Shown here one piece after another: positions 9,248 to 16,711 of a stretch of 64,000 nt of DNA. The first letter of the stretch is position 1. Every line of letters begins with the position of its first letter. Source of the DNA: Amycolatopsis antarctica (GTDB lineage Bacteria > Actinomycetota > Actinomycetes > Mycobacteriales > Pseudonocardiaceae); NCBI RefSeq assembly GCF_002262875.1, contig NZ_NKYE01000002.1:1-64000 (forward strand), given 5' to 3'. A program made the position numbers and the translations under genes. The notes beneath the pieces were generated by a model. It was not told the origin of the DNA and ran no database searches. It worked only from the letters and a program-made list of their open reading frames with translations.

Positions 9248-9381
9248 TGAACGAGAAACGCTCCCCGGCCGGGAACTCCCGGCGGCCGCTGCTGATCGTG
9301 GCGTGGGCGTGGGTCGGCGTGCCCTTCGCCTACGGCGTCTTCCAGCTCGCGCAGACCGTCACGAAGCTCTTCGGCGGCTGA
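9247..9381 (+). CDS. Small MFS-associated membrane protein (44 aa)
   Basis: The ATG overlaps the transporter stop codon (ATGA at 9246-9249), so translation is coupled. The product has a charged N-terminus (M-N-E-K-R), one hydrophobic helix (L-L-I-V-A-W-A-W-V-G-V-P-F-A-Y-G-V) and an amphipathic tail ending K-L-F-G-G. Tiny single-helix proteins encoded directly after OFA-family carriers are known and annotated as MFS transporter small subunits. The context and the W-x-W-V-G-V-P-x-x-Y-G pattern fit that group. Confidence 0.8.
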   Translation: MNEKRSPAGNSRRPLLIVAWAWVGVPFAYGVFQLAQTVTKLFGG

Positions 9382-9452
9382 ATCCGGCGCCGGGCGTGCG
9401 TAGTGTCCGGCGGTGAACGGCATTTTCACGGACACCAGGAGGCAACGCAGCG

Positions 9453-9875
9453 ATGAACGCCAGGCCAGCATTCCACCTTGCCATTCCGGTCGACGACCTG
9501 GAGCGCGCCCGCGCGTTCTACGGCGGTGTGCTCGGTCTGCCCGAAGGCCGGTCGGACACCACCTGGGTGGACTGGAACCTGCACGGTCACCAGCTCGTCA
9601 CCCACGTCGTGCCGGGCAGCAGGCCGGAGTCGATCCACAATCCGGTGGACGGGCACGACGTCCCGGTGCCGCATTTCGGGCTGATCCTGGAGATCGACCG
9701 GTTCCACGAACTCGCCGATCGCCTGCGCGGGGCGGGCACGGAGTTCGTCATCGAGCCGTACCAGCGTTTCGGCGGTGAGCCGGGGGAGCAGTGGACGATG
9801 TTCCTGCATGATCCGGCGGGCAACGCCCTCGAGTTCAAGGCGTTCGCGGACGAGTCGCAGATCTTCGCCCGGTGA
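9453..9875 (+). CDS. VOC (glyoxalase/bleomycin-resistance fold) protein
   Basis: A 140-residue vicinal-oxygen-chelate protein with two beta-alpha-beta-beta-beta modules. The first begins [16 protein letters not shown] and the second H-F-G-L-I-L-E-I; the end reads [10 protein letters not shown]. His8, His56 or His74 and Glu136 are candidate metal ligands. It resembles dioxygenase- or lactoylglutathione-lyase-like members, but the reaction is unknown. ATG 9453 follows AGGAGG. The stop overlaps the next gene by 4 bases. Confidence 0.88.
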   Translation: MNARPAFHLAIPVDDLERARAFYGGVLGLPEGRSDTTWVDWNLHGHQLVTHVVPGSRPESIHNPVDGHDVPVPHFGLILEIDRFHELADRLRGAGTEFVIEPYQRFGGEPGEQWTMFLHDPAGNALEFKAFADESQIFAR

Positions 9876-10639
9876 GTTCACGCGGCGTCCTGGTCACCGG
9901 TTCCTCCCGGGGCATCGGGGCGGCGGTGGCGTCGGCGTTCGCGAAGCGCGGCGACCGGGTCGCCGTGCACTGCGTGCACGGCCATGCGCGGGCGCGGGCG
10001 GTGCTCGCGGGCCTGCCCGGTGACGGGCACGTGCTGGTGTCCGGTGATCTGGCCGACCCCGTTGCCGTGCAGGGGATCGCGGACTCCGCCGAGGAGTTGC
10101 TCGGCGGAGTCGACGTGCTGGTGAACAACGCGGCGCTGGCCACCTCGCCGGACAGCGCACATCCGGTGGCCGAGACGTCCTATGTGGACTGGCAGCGGAT
10201 CTGGCGGGACATGGTGGAGGTCAACCTGCTCGGTGCCGCCAACCTCACCTACTGCGTCGCCCGGCACATGATCGCGCGCGGACGCGGCGGGCGGGTGGTG
10301 AACGTCGGCTCCCGGGGCGCGCAGCGGGGCGAACCGGACCATCCCGCCTACGGGGCGGGCAAGGCCGGGCTGCACTCGCTGTCCCAGTCGCTGGCGGTGT
10401 CGCTGGCGCCGCACGGAATCGCGGTGACCGCCGTGGCGCCGGGCTTCACCGCGACGGGTCGCGTCGCGAGCAGGCTCACCGGGGATTCCGGCGACGCGCT
10501 GCGGGGGCAGAGCCCGTTCGGCAGGGTCGGCGAACCCGGTGAGGTGGCGGCGGCCGTGGTGTACCTGGCCTCGCCGGAGGCGCAGTGGGCCGCGGGCGCG
10601 ATCCTCGATCTGAACGGGGCGTCGCACCTGCGGACCTAG
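9872..10639 (+). CDS. Short-chain dehydrogenase/reductase
   Basis: A 255-residue classical SDR: cofactor motif T-G-S-S-R-G-I-G near residue 10, N-N-A-A near residue 88, catalytic Ser in V-G-S-R-G-A, and Y-G-A-G-K (Tyr and Lys of the Y-x-x-x-K motif). The C-terminal [10 protein letters not shown] and L-D-L-N-G-A match 3-oxoacyl-ACP-reductase-like members. It is probably NADP(H)-dependent, judged from an Arg in the first loop (inference). GTG 9872 overlaps the VOC gene stop by 4 bases, so the two are translationally coupled and may act on the same small molecule. Confidence 0.92.
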   Translation: MSSRGVLVTGSSRGIGAAVASAFAKRGDRVAVHCVHGHARARAVLAGLPGDGHVLVSGDLADPVAVQGIADSAEELLGGVDVLVNNAALATSPDSAHPVAETSYVDWQRIWRDMVEVNLLGAANLTYCVARHMIARGRGGRVVNVGSRGAQRGEPDHPAYGAGKAGLHSLSQSLAVSLAPHGIAVTAVAPGFTATGRVASRLTGDSGDALRGQSPFGRVGEPGEVAAAVVYLASPEAQWAAGAILDLNGASHLRT

Positions 10640-10730
10640 GGCCCGGGGTACGTCCGGCGGTTCCACGGTCACGGTATTCGCGCTCGATCACGAACCCCGT
10701 CGACCGCGAACCGCCGGACGGGCCCTGGCG

Positions 10731-11663
10731 TCAGCGCGAGTGGCGCGGCGGGCTGGCGTTGGGCGGGATTTCCTGTTGTGGCGGCGGGTACTGGCCGCCG
10801 GGAGGAAACTGCTGTCCGGGCTGGGCCGGTTGCCCCGGCCCGGCGGGCTGCTGCGGGCCGCCCCGCGGCATCGGCTGATCCGGTTGCACCGGCTGCCATT
10901 CCTGGCCGGCCGGCTGCCGGCGTTGCGGGTCGTCGTGCTGCGGTCCGCCCTGCACCGGCTGCTGCGGATTCCGCTGTTGGTACTGCTGCTGGGGGTACTG
11001 CTGCTGGGCGGGCGCTTGTCCCGCCGCCCCCTGGTATCCCGGCGGTTGCTGCTGCGGAACCGGACCGGTCGGCGGTGTGGGATCGCCGCGGTGTCCCGGC
11101 TGCTGCGCGGGTGGGGACTGGTCGCCGGTGTCGAGCAACTCCTCGAACAGGGTCCGGTAGTGCAGCATCGCCGACCGCAGGTCCTCGGTCGTGCCCTTGT
11201 TCTCCTGCTGGCGCAGCATCGTGTCGTGTGCCGTCCGGTAGTGCTCCAGCGTCCGGGAGTGCTCCACCGACAGGTCCGCGAGCTGCTGCTCGAAACCCTG
11301 GGTCGGGTAGCCGCGCTCGGACATCAGCTCGGTCAGTACTCGGTCCGCCTCGACCACGGCGCTGGCCGGGCGGTCCACGAACTGCTGCTGAATGGCGCCC
11401 CAACTTCGGGTGTAGCGCTCGTGCGCGGCGGGCGACAGCGGGCGGATATCGAGCTGAGCGTGCCGCTTCTCGCGGTGCTCCAGTTCCCGCTCGCCCGCCC
11501 GGCGCCCGGATTGGCCGTGTACCGCGTGGTCGTATTCGTCGCCGAATTTGTCCCGCAGCCGCGCGCGGCGCTGCTTGGCGCGGATGGCCAGTGCGATTGC
11601 GGTGACGACCGCTATCACGACGACGGCCCCCACGATGATGGCGATGATCAGCCCGGTCGACAT
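10731..11663 (-). CDS. Membrane-anchored protein with Gln/Pro-rich tail, unknown function
   Basis: The 310-residue product has one N-terminal transmembrane helix (residues 5-27, I-I-A-I-I-V-G-A-V-V-V-I-A-V-V) followed by R-A-K-Q-R-R-A-R-L-R. Next is a charged helical domain to about residue 180 with conserved-looking G-D-E-Y-D-x-A-V and a four-helix-like stretch ending H-Y-R-T-L-F-E-E-L-L. The last ~120 residues are low-complexity Pro/Gln/Gly and probably disordered. Proteins with this anchor plus Y-R-x-L-F-E-x-L-L core occur widely in actinobacteria without an assigned role. ATG 11663 is preceded by GAGGAGA. Confidence 0.85.
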   Translation of the reverse strand: MSTGLIIAIIVGAVVVIAVVTAIALAIRAKQRRARLRDKFGDEYDHAVHGQSGRRAGERELEHREKRHAQLDIRPLSPAAHERYTRSWGAIQQQFVDRPASAVVEADRVLTELMSERGYPTQGFEQQLADLSVEHSRTLEHYRTAHDTMLRQQENKGTTEDLRSAMLHYRTLFEELLDTGDQSPPAQQPGHRGDPTPPTGPVPQQQPPGYQGAAGQAPAQQQYPQQQYQQRNPQQPVQGGPQHDDPQRRQPAGQEWQPVQPDQPMPRGGPQQPAGPGQPAQPGQQFPPGGQYPPPQQEIPPNASPPRHSR

Positions 11664-11850
11664 CGCGCTCTCCTCAGGTCGGCGGATGTATCCAGTGGTC
11701 GAGTTGCCCGGTCGGCCCCGATCCGAAACTCCGGCATCCGAGTAGAACCCGTACCGTCACCGGGTTCGCACGCAACGCGAGCTTCCGAGACCCGAATGGC
11801 CCTGGCGAGTGGGCCATTCGCCCGCGTCTGCGGGAATCGCCGGTAACCAA

Positions 11851-11863
11851 TAGGCTGCGGGCA
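11851..11863 (+). promoter_or_regulatory. Putative -10 box, leaderless GPP34 transcript
   Basis: TAGGCT at 11851-11856 ends 6 bases before the ATG at 11863, which would put transcription start at the start codon. No ribosome binding site is present. Confidence 0.4.
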
Positions 11864-12537
11864 TGCTCATCGCGGAGGATCTCGTACTGCTGGTGTTCGA
11901 CGACGAGACGGGCAAGCCCGTGTCCGGTGCGTCCAATCTGGAATACGCGCTCGCCGGAGCGTTGCTGATCGAACTGGCCACCCACGGCCGGGTCGACGTG
12001 ACGGACGAGAGCGCGAAGAAGCCCGGCAGGCTCACCGTCGGCGACACCTCGCCGCTCGGCCACCCGGTACTGGACGACGCCCTCGCAAAGCTGTCCACAA
12101 TGGACGGTAAGAAGCCGAAGGACGCGATCAGCCCGCTCTCCGGGGACAACCTCTCCGGCAGGCTGCTCGAAGCTCTCGCCGAGCGAGGGGTGCTGCGCAA
12201 GGAGAAGGGCAAGGTCCTCGGCCTGTTCCCCACGACGAGCTGGCCCGCCGAGGACTCCCGGCACGAGGAGCAGGTGCGCGCCGGGCTCCACCGGGTACTC
12301 GTCGACGGTGGGAAGCCCACCGAACGTGAGGGAGCTTTGATCTCCCTGCTCGCCGCGATCGACCTGGCGGAGAAGACCATCGAGGGTCCCGACCCGAAAC
12401 TGGTCAAGTCCCGGGCCAAGGAGATCGCCGAGGGCAACTGGGCGTCCGAGGCGATGCGCAAGGCCGTCGAGGAGGTCACCGCCGCGGTGATGGTCGCCAT
12501 CATGGTGCCGACGGTGATCATGACGACGAACACCTGA
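11863..12537 (+). CDS. GPP34 (GOLPH3/VPS74) family phosphoprotein
   Basis: A 224-residue protein whose start L-I-A-E-D-L-V-L-L-V-F-D-D-E-T-G and following L-x-x-A-L-A-G-A-L-L-I-E-L match the eukaryotic Golgi phosphoprotein-3 fold, a phosphatidylinositol-4-phosphate reader. Bacterial members are largely actinobacterial; their role is unknown, with membrane or lipid association an inference. The core is all-helical, with L-x-G-R-L-L-E-A-L-A-E-R-G-V-L in the middle. The C-terminal stretch A-A-V-M-V-A-I-M-V-P-T-V-I-M-T is strongly hydrophobic and could insert in the membrane. It stands alone, convergent with the DUF2891 gene. Confidence 0.93.
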   Translation: MLIAEDLVLLVFDDETGKPVSGASNLEYALAGALLIELATHGRVDVTDESAKKPGRLTVGDTSPLGHPVLDDALAKLSTMDGKKPKDAISPLSGDNLSGRLLEALAERGVLRKEKGKVLGLFPTTSWPAEDSRHEEQVRAGLHRVLVDGGKPTEREGALISLLAAIDLAEKTIEGPDPKLVKSRAKEIAEGNWASEAMRKAVEEVTAAVMVAIMVPTVIMTTNT

Positions 12538-12543
12538 GCACGC

Positions 12544-13596
12544 TCAGCTCAGGTACAGCACCGCGTACGCCACCAGCCAGTGCTCCACCGCGTAGTCACC
12601 GCCACTGACGTTGCCGAGTTCGGCCTCGGCGTGCCGCGCCGCGGCCTCGGCCAGCAGGTCGAGCCGCGGGTCCGCCTCGGGCAGTGACTCGGCGATCCGC
12701 CGCCAGCCCCACGCGCGGTGCAGGTTCAGTCCGTGCAGGTGCGCGATCATGCCGTCGCTGTCGTCACTGACCACCGCCGGGGAGAACAGCGTGGCCGGCT
12801 CGCCCGCGGCGAGCCCGGGCAGGAACCGGTCCAGCCACATCGGGAAGTCGGCCTCGGCGAGCAGGTCCGCCATCAGCTCGGCCTCGGTGAGCGCGGGGGA
12901 CAGGAAGTCGGTGCCGGAGGGTTCCCACGCGGCCGGGTAGCCGGCATCGGTGCCGAACCAGCGCTGGGCCGCCCCGGCGATGGCCTCCAGCAGCGCAGGC
13001 TCGCCGTCGGCGGCCCTGGCCCGGGCGTACGGAAGCGCGCGGGCCATGCCGAACGCGCTGTTTCCGTGCAGGCCGTGGCGGACCGGGTAGGTGGCCTTCG
13101 GCAGCCATTCCACGAACGCCTCGACCACCGCCTCGGCCAGTGGCGCGAAGTACGCCGACCACCGGCGGCCGTCCGGATCGGCCCAGGTGCCGAGTTCGTG
13201 CGCCAGCGCGAGCGCCCAGCCCCAGCCGTAGGGCCGGGTGTGCGCCGAGCGCACCCGGAACGTCGCCGCCTCGCCCGCCAGTGCCGGCTCGGTCAGCAGA
13301 GCGTCCAGCGAGGAGCGGATCGCGTCCGAGGGCAGACCTCCGGGTGTACTCCGCAGCAGTCGCACCAGTACCCAGTGCATCTCGACGCAGGAATGCCAGT
13401 CGAAGCTGCCGAAGAACACCGGGTGGATCCGGCTGGGGCGGTCCGGGGCGTCCCCCGGTTCCCGCATCAGGCTCGTGATGGAGTTCGGGAACTCGCGGTG
13501 GATGTTGGTGTTCGCCACCCTCGCGTACTCCGCCGCGTACCCGTCGAGCCACTCGGCGCGCCGCCGCCCCTCCTGCCACATCGCCGTCGTGGTCAC
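12544..13596 (-). CDS. DUF2891 family protein
   Basis: A 350-residue, mostly helical protein with DUF2891 landmarks: N-I-H-R-E-F-P-N near the N-terminus, H-P-V-F-F-G-S-F-D-W-H-S-C-V-E-M-H-W, R-P-Y-G-W-G-W-A-L-A-L, and a C-terminal H-R-A-W-G-W. The recurring aromatic/His motifs suggest an alpha/alpha-barrel like those of carbohydrate-active enzymes; the reaction is unknown. GTG 13596 is chosen because GAGGGAG lies 4 bases upstream; an in-frame ATG at 13611, adjacent to the PPOX stop codon, is the alternative. It probably forms an operon with the PPOX gene. Confidence 0.88.
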   Translation of the reverse strand: MTTTAMWQEGRRRAEWLDGYAAEYARVANTNIHREFPNSITSLMREPGDAPDRPSRIHPVFFGSFDWHSCVEMHWVLVRLLRSTPGGLPSDAIRSSLDALLTEPALAGEAATFRVRSAHTRPYGWGWALALAHELGTWADPDGRRWSAYFAPLAEAVVEAFVEWLPKATYPVRHGLHGNSAFGMARALPYARARAADGEPALLEAIAGAAQRWFGTDAGYPAAWEPSGTDFLSPALTEAELMADLLAEADFPMWLDRFLPGLAAGEPATLFSPAVVSDDSDGMIAHLHGLNLHRAWGWRRIAESLPEADPRLDLLAEAAARHAEAELGNVSGGDYAVEHWLVAYAVLYLS

Positions 13597-13611
13597 TGGG
13601 CTCCCTCGCAT

Positions 13612-14217
13612 TCACCGGCAGGCGGTTGGCGGACCGGTCGCCGAATGCAGGCTCACCGGGTCGGTCTCCCCGGGCCGCAGGGCCGGGATGTCGTCGATGC
13701 TGCGGCGTTCGGCGTTCATCCGTGCGGTGCGGCGCTTGCGCGAGCCCTCGGTACCGGCCAGCCGGTCCAGAACGTCCCGGTCGCGCTCGAGGGTCATCTC
13801 CGGAACCGAGTAGCCGCAGGAGTCGGCGATCCGCTCCACGTCCACCACGATGACGGTGCGCACGCCGGGATGCGGGCCGAACCGCGCCAGCAGGTCGCCG
13901 AAACCGGGGTCCTGGGGGGTGACCACGCGGCCGTGGCCGTAGAGCCGCACGATGTTCGGCGGTCCGGAGAAGGCGCAGAACATCAGCGTGATCCGCTCGT
14001 TCTGCCGCAGGTGGGCGATCGTCTCGACCCCGCTGCCCTCCAGGTCCAGATATGCGACCGTGTGCTCGTCCAGCACGGTGAACGTGTCCGGGTAGCCCTT
14101 CGGTGAGACGTTGACGTGGCCGTCCGGCCCGTCCGGCGCGGTCGCGACGAAGAAGACCGGCTGCGCGGAGACGAAGTCCCGCAGCCGGCCGTCGATGCGC
14201 TCGTGGACCGTGCTCAT
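13612..14217 (-). CDS. Pyridoxamine 5'-phosphate oxidase-family flavoprotein
   Basis: The 201-residue product has a split-barrel flavin-binding domain in its first ~130 residues: P-V-F-F-V-A-T-A, G-H-V-N-V-S-P-K-G, and R-I-T-L-M-F-C-A-F. The set matches the uncharacterised PPOX group that binds FMN or F420; it is not the vitamin-B6 enzyme PdxH. The C-terminal part (S-C-G-Y-S-V-P) matches the extension of this subgroup. ATG 14217 is preferred to the GTG/ATG further upstream. It is translated immediately before the DUF2891 gene. Confidence 0.88.
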   Translation of the reverse strand: MSTVHERIDGRLRDFVSAQPVFFVATAPDGPDGHVNVSPKGYPDTFTVLDEHTVAYLDLEGSGVETIAHLRQNERITLMFCAFSGPPNIVRLYGHGRVVTPQDPGFGDLLARFGPHPGVRTVIVVDVERIADSCGYSVPEMTLERDRDVLDRLAGTEGSRKRRTARMNAERRSIDDIPALRPGETDPVSLHSATGPPTACR

Positions 14218-14304
14218 ACCGCCCCCGGTGGTCACGGGCCGTGGTCCGGCCCGCCTCCCGGTCAGTCTAGGAGCGCATCCGCCGGCGCACGAGGCCCGTA
14301 CGTG

Positions 14305-16650
14305 CTAGTTCGCCGCCTCCAGCCGCACCAGGATCGACTTCGACACCGGCGTGTTCGACGTCTTCGCCACCGAGTCCAGCGGCACCAGCGAGTTGGCCTC
14401 GGGGAAGTACGCCGCGGCGCAGCCGGGGGCCGTCGGGTACTCGACGACCCGGAACCGTTCCGCGCGACGGTCGCCGTCAGCCCATTCGGAGACGATGTCG
14501 ACGTACTCACCGTCCGCGAAGCCGAGGGCGGCGAGGTCGGCCGGGCTCACGAACACCACCCGCCTGCCGTCCTCGATCCCGCGATAGCGGTCGGACAGGC
14601 CGTAGATGGTGGTGTTGTACTGGTCGTGACTGCGCAGCGTCTGCAGCAGCAGCCTGCCGTCGGGGATCCGCGGGTACTCCAGTTCGCTCGCGGTGAACGT
14701 GGCCTTCCCGGTCTTGGTGCCGCTGAACTCCCGGGAGTCCCGCGGTGCGTTGGGCAGCACGAACCCGTCCGGCAGCCGGACCCGCGCGTTGTAGTCCGCG
14801 CAGCCGTCGACCACCCGGGAGATGCGGTCCCGGATCAGGTCGTAGTCGCCCTCGAAGTCACGCCAGGGCACCGCGTGGTCCGCGCCGAACAGGGCGGTGG
14901 CCAGCCTGCAGACGATCGCCACCTCGGAGAGCAACCGGTCACCTGCCGGTTCCAGCCGGCCACGGGACGAGTGCACCACCGACATCGAGTCCTCGACCGT
15001 GACGAACTGCTCGCCACCCGCCTGCTGGTCGCGTTCGGTGCGGCCCAGGGTCGGCAGGATCAGCGCCGTCCTGCCGTGTACCAGGTGCGAGCGGTTGAGC
15101 TTCGTCGATACCTGCACGGTCAGTTCGCACGACCGCAGCGCGGCGGCCGTCAGTTCCGAATCCGGTGTGGCGGAAGCGAAGTTGCCGCCGACGGCGAAGA
15201 AGACCTTTCCCTTGCCGTCCCGCATGGCGCGGATCGAGTCGACGGTGTCCCAGCCGTGCTTGCGGGGCACCGGGATGCCGAACTCGTCCTCCAGCCGCTC
15301 CAGGAACTTCTCCGGCATCTTCTCCCAGATGCCCATCGTGCGGTCGCCCTGGACGTTGGAGTGCCCGCGCACCGGGCAGAGCCCGGCACCCGGCTTGCCG
15401 ATCATGCCGCGCAACAGCGCGACGTTCGCGATCTCCTTGATCGTCGGCACCGAGTGCCGGTGCTGCGTCAGGCCCATCGCCCAGCAGTAGATGGTGCGGT
15501 CGGAGTCGACGAGCATCCGCGCGATGCGGACGATCTGCTCCCGGTCGAGGCCGGTCGCCTCGTCCACCTGTTCCCAGTCCAGTTCCCGCAGGTGCTCGGC
15601 ATAGGCCGCGAAGTCGTGCGTGGAACCGTCGATGAAGTCGCGGTCGAGCACGGTGCCCGGCGCGGCCGTCTCCCAGGACAGCAGCAGGTGCCCGAGCGCC
15701 TGGAAGAACGCCAGGTCGCCGCCCAGCTTGATCTGCGCGAACTCGTCGGCCAGCGGGGTGCCCTTGCCGACGAGACCGCGCACGTTCTGCGGGTTCTTGA
15801 ACCGCATCAGCCCGGCCTCGGGCAGCGGGTTCACGGCGACGATCTTCGCGCCGTTCTTCTTCGCCTCCTCCAGCGCCGAGAGCATCCGCGGGTGGTTCGT
15901 ACCCGGGTTCTGCCCGACCACCACGATCAGGTCCGACCGGTGGATGTCGGCCAGGCTGACCGAGCCCTTGCCGATGCCTGTGGTCTCCGCCAGCGCCGCG
16001 CCGGAGGACTCGTGGCACATGTTGGAGCAGTCGGGCAGGTTGTTGGTGCCGAACGAGCGCACCAGAAGCTGGTAGACGAAGGCGGCCTCGTTGCTCGTGC
16101 GCCCGGAGGTGTAGAAGATCGCCTCGTCCGGTTCGGCGAGGCCGTTCATGGTGCGCGCGGTCAGTGCGAACGCCTCGTCCCAGGAGATGGGCTCGTAGTG
16201 GCTCGCCCCCTCCCGGAGCACGACCGGCTCGGTGATCCGGCCCTGCTGACCCAGCCAGAAGTCGGTCTTCTCCGCCAGTTCGGCGACGGAGTGGCGGGCG
16301 AAGAAGTCGGCGCCGACCCGTCGTTTCGTCGCCTCCTCGGCGACCGCCTTGGCGCCGTTCTCGCAGAACTCGGCCAGCTTGCGCTGCTCGCCGTCGGCCT
16401 CCCTCGGCTCCGGCCACGCGCAGCCGGGACAGTCGAAGCCCTCCCGCTGGTTCAGCAGTCGCAGGGTGTGCACCGTGCGGCCGGCACCCATCTGCTCGAC
16501 CCCGCGCAGCAGCGACACCGCCACTCCGGGGATCCCGGCGGCCCAGCCCTTCGGCTTGCCCACGGCCAGTTCGGTCTCGTCGACATCGTTCGTCGGTGCG
16601 TCGCGGTTCACCCCTCCATAGTGGGGGCTACCGGGCTTCGGCGCGACCAC
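14305..16650 (-). CDS. FdhF/YdeP-family molybdopterin oxidoreductase
   Basis: This is a bis-MGD molybdoenzyme of the formate-dehydrogenase-alpha/YdeP type, 781 residues. Seen: G-F-D-C-P-G-C-A-W-P near residue 71, P-I-S-W-D-E-A-F near 154, S-N-M-C-H-E-S-S-G near 212, G-Q-N-P-G-T-N-H-P and R-G-H-S-N-V-Q-G-D cofactor-binding loops, and the C-terminal MGD domain ending near residue 780. The position of the Mo ligand reads C-H-E, as in other YdeP-type enzymes, rather than selenocysteine. The usual N-terminal [4Fe-4S] spacing is reduced, as expected for this subgroup. FdhD (6.5 kb) would mature it. Start GTG 16650 is uncertain; GTG 16611 is possible. It diverges from valS by 60 bases. Confidence 0.93.
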   Translation of the reverse strand: MVAPKPGSPHYGGVNRDAPTNDVDETELAVGKPKGWAAGIPGVAVSLLRGVEQMGAGRTVHTLRLLNQREGFDCPGCAWPEPREADGEQRKLAEFCENGAKAVAEEATKRRVGADFFARHSVAELAEKTDFWLGQQGRITEPVVLREGASHYEPISWDEAFALTARTMNGLAEPDEAIFYTSGRTSNEAAFVYQLLVRSFGTNNLPDCSNMCHESSGAALAETTGIGKGSVSLADIHRSDLIVVVGQNPGTNHPRMLSALEEAKKNGAKIVAVNPLPEAGLMRFKNPQNVRGLVGKGTPLADEFAQIKLGGDLAFFQALGHLLLSWETAAPGTVLDRDFIDGSTHDFAAYAEHLRELDWEQVDEATGLDREQIVRIARMLVDSDRTIYCWAMGLTQHRHSVPTIKEIANVALLRGMIGKPGAGLCPVRGHSNVQGDRTMGIWEKMPEKFLERLEDEFGIPVPRKHGWDTVDSIRAMRDGKGKVFFAVGGNFASATPDSELTAAALRSCELTVQVSTKLNRSHLVHGRTALILPTLGRTERDQQAGGEQFVTVEDSMSVVHSSRGRLEPAGDRLLSEVAIVCRLATALFGADHAVPWRDFEGDYDLIRDRISRVVDGCADYNARVRLPDGFVLPNAPRDSREFSGTKTGKATFTASELEYPRIPDGRLLLQTLRSHDQYNTTIYGLSDRYRGIEDGRRVVFVSPADLAALGFADGEYVDIVSEWADGDRRAERFRVVEYPTAPGCAAAYFPEANSLVPLDSVAKTSNTPVSKSILVRLEAAN

Positions 16651-16696
16651 GGGGCGGGCGGAGGCGATCCGGATTAACCCGCCCGGACCCGGTTCG

Positions 16697-16711
16697 TAGA
16701 CTTACCTGCTG
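16697..16711 (+). promoter_or_regulatory. Putative -10 box, leaderless valS transcript
   Basis: TAGACT at 16697-16702 stands 8 bases before GTG 16711, and no ribosome binding site is present. Transcription start would fall within 0-3 bases of the start codon. Confidence 0.45.

Noticed and set aside
14305..16650. Selenocysteine in the FdhF-like enzyme
   Set aside because: No in-frame TGA; the Mo-ligand region reads C-H-E-S-S-G as in YdeP-type proteins.
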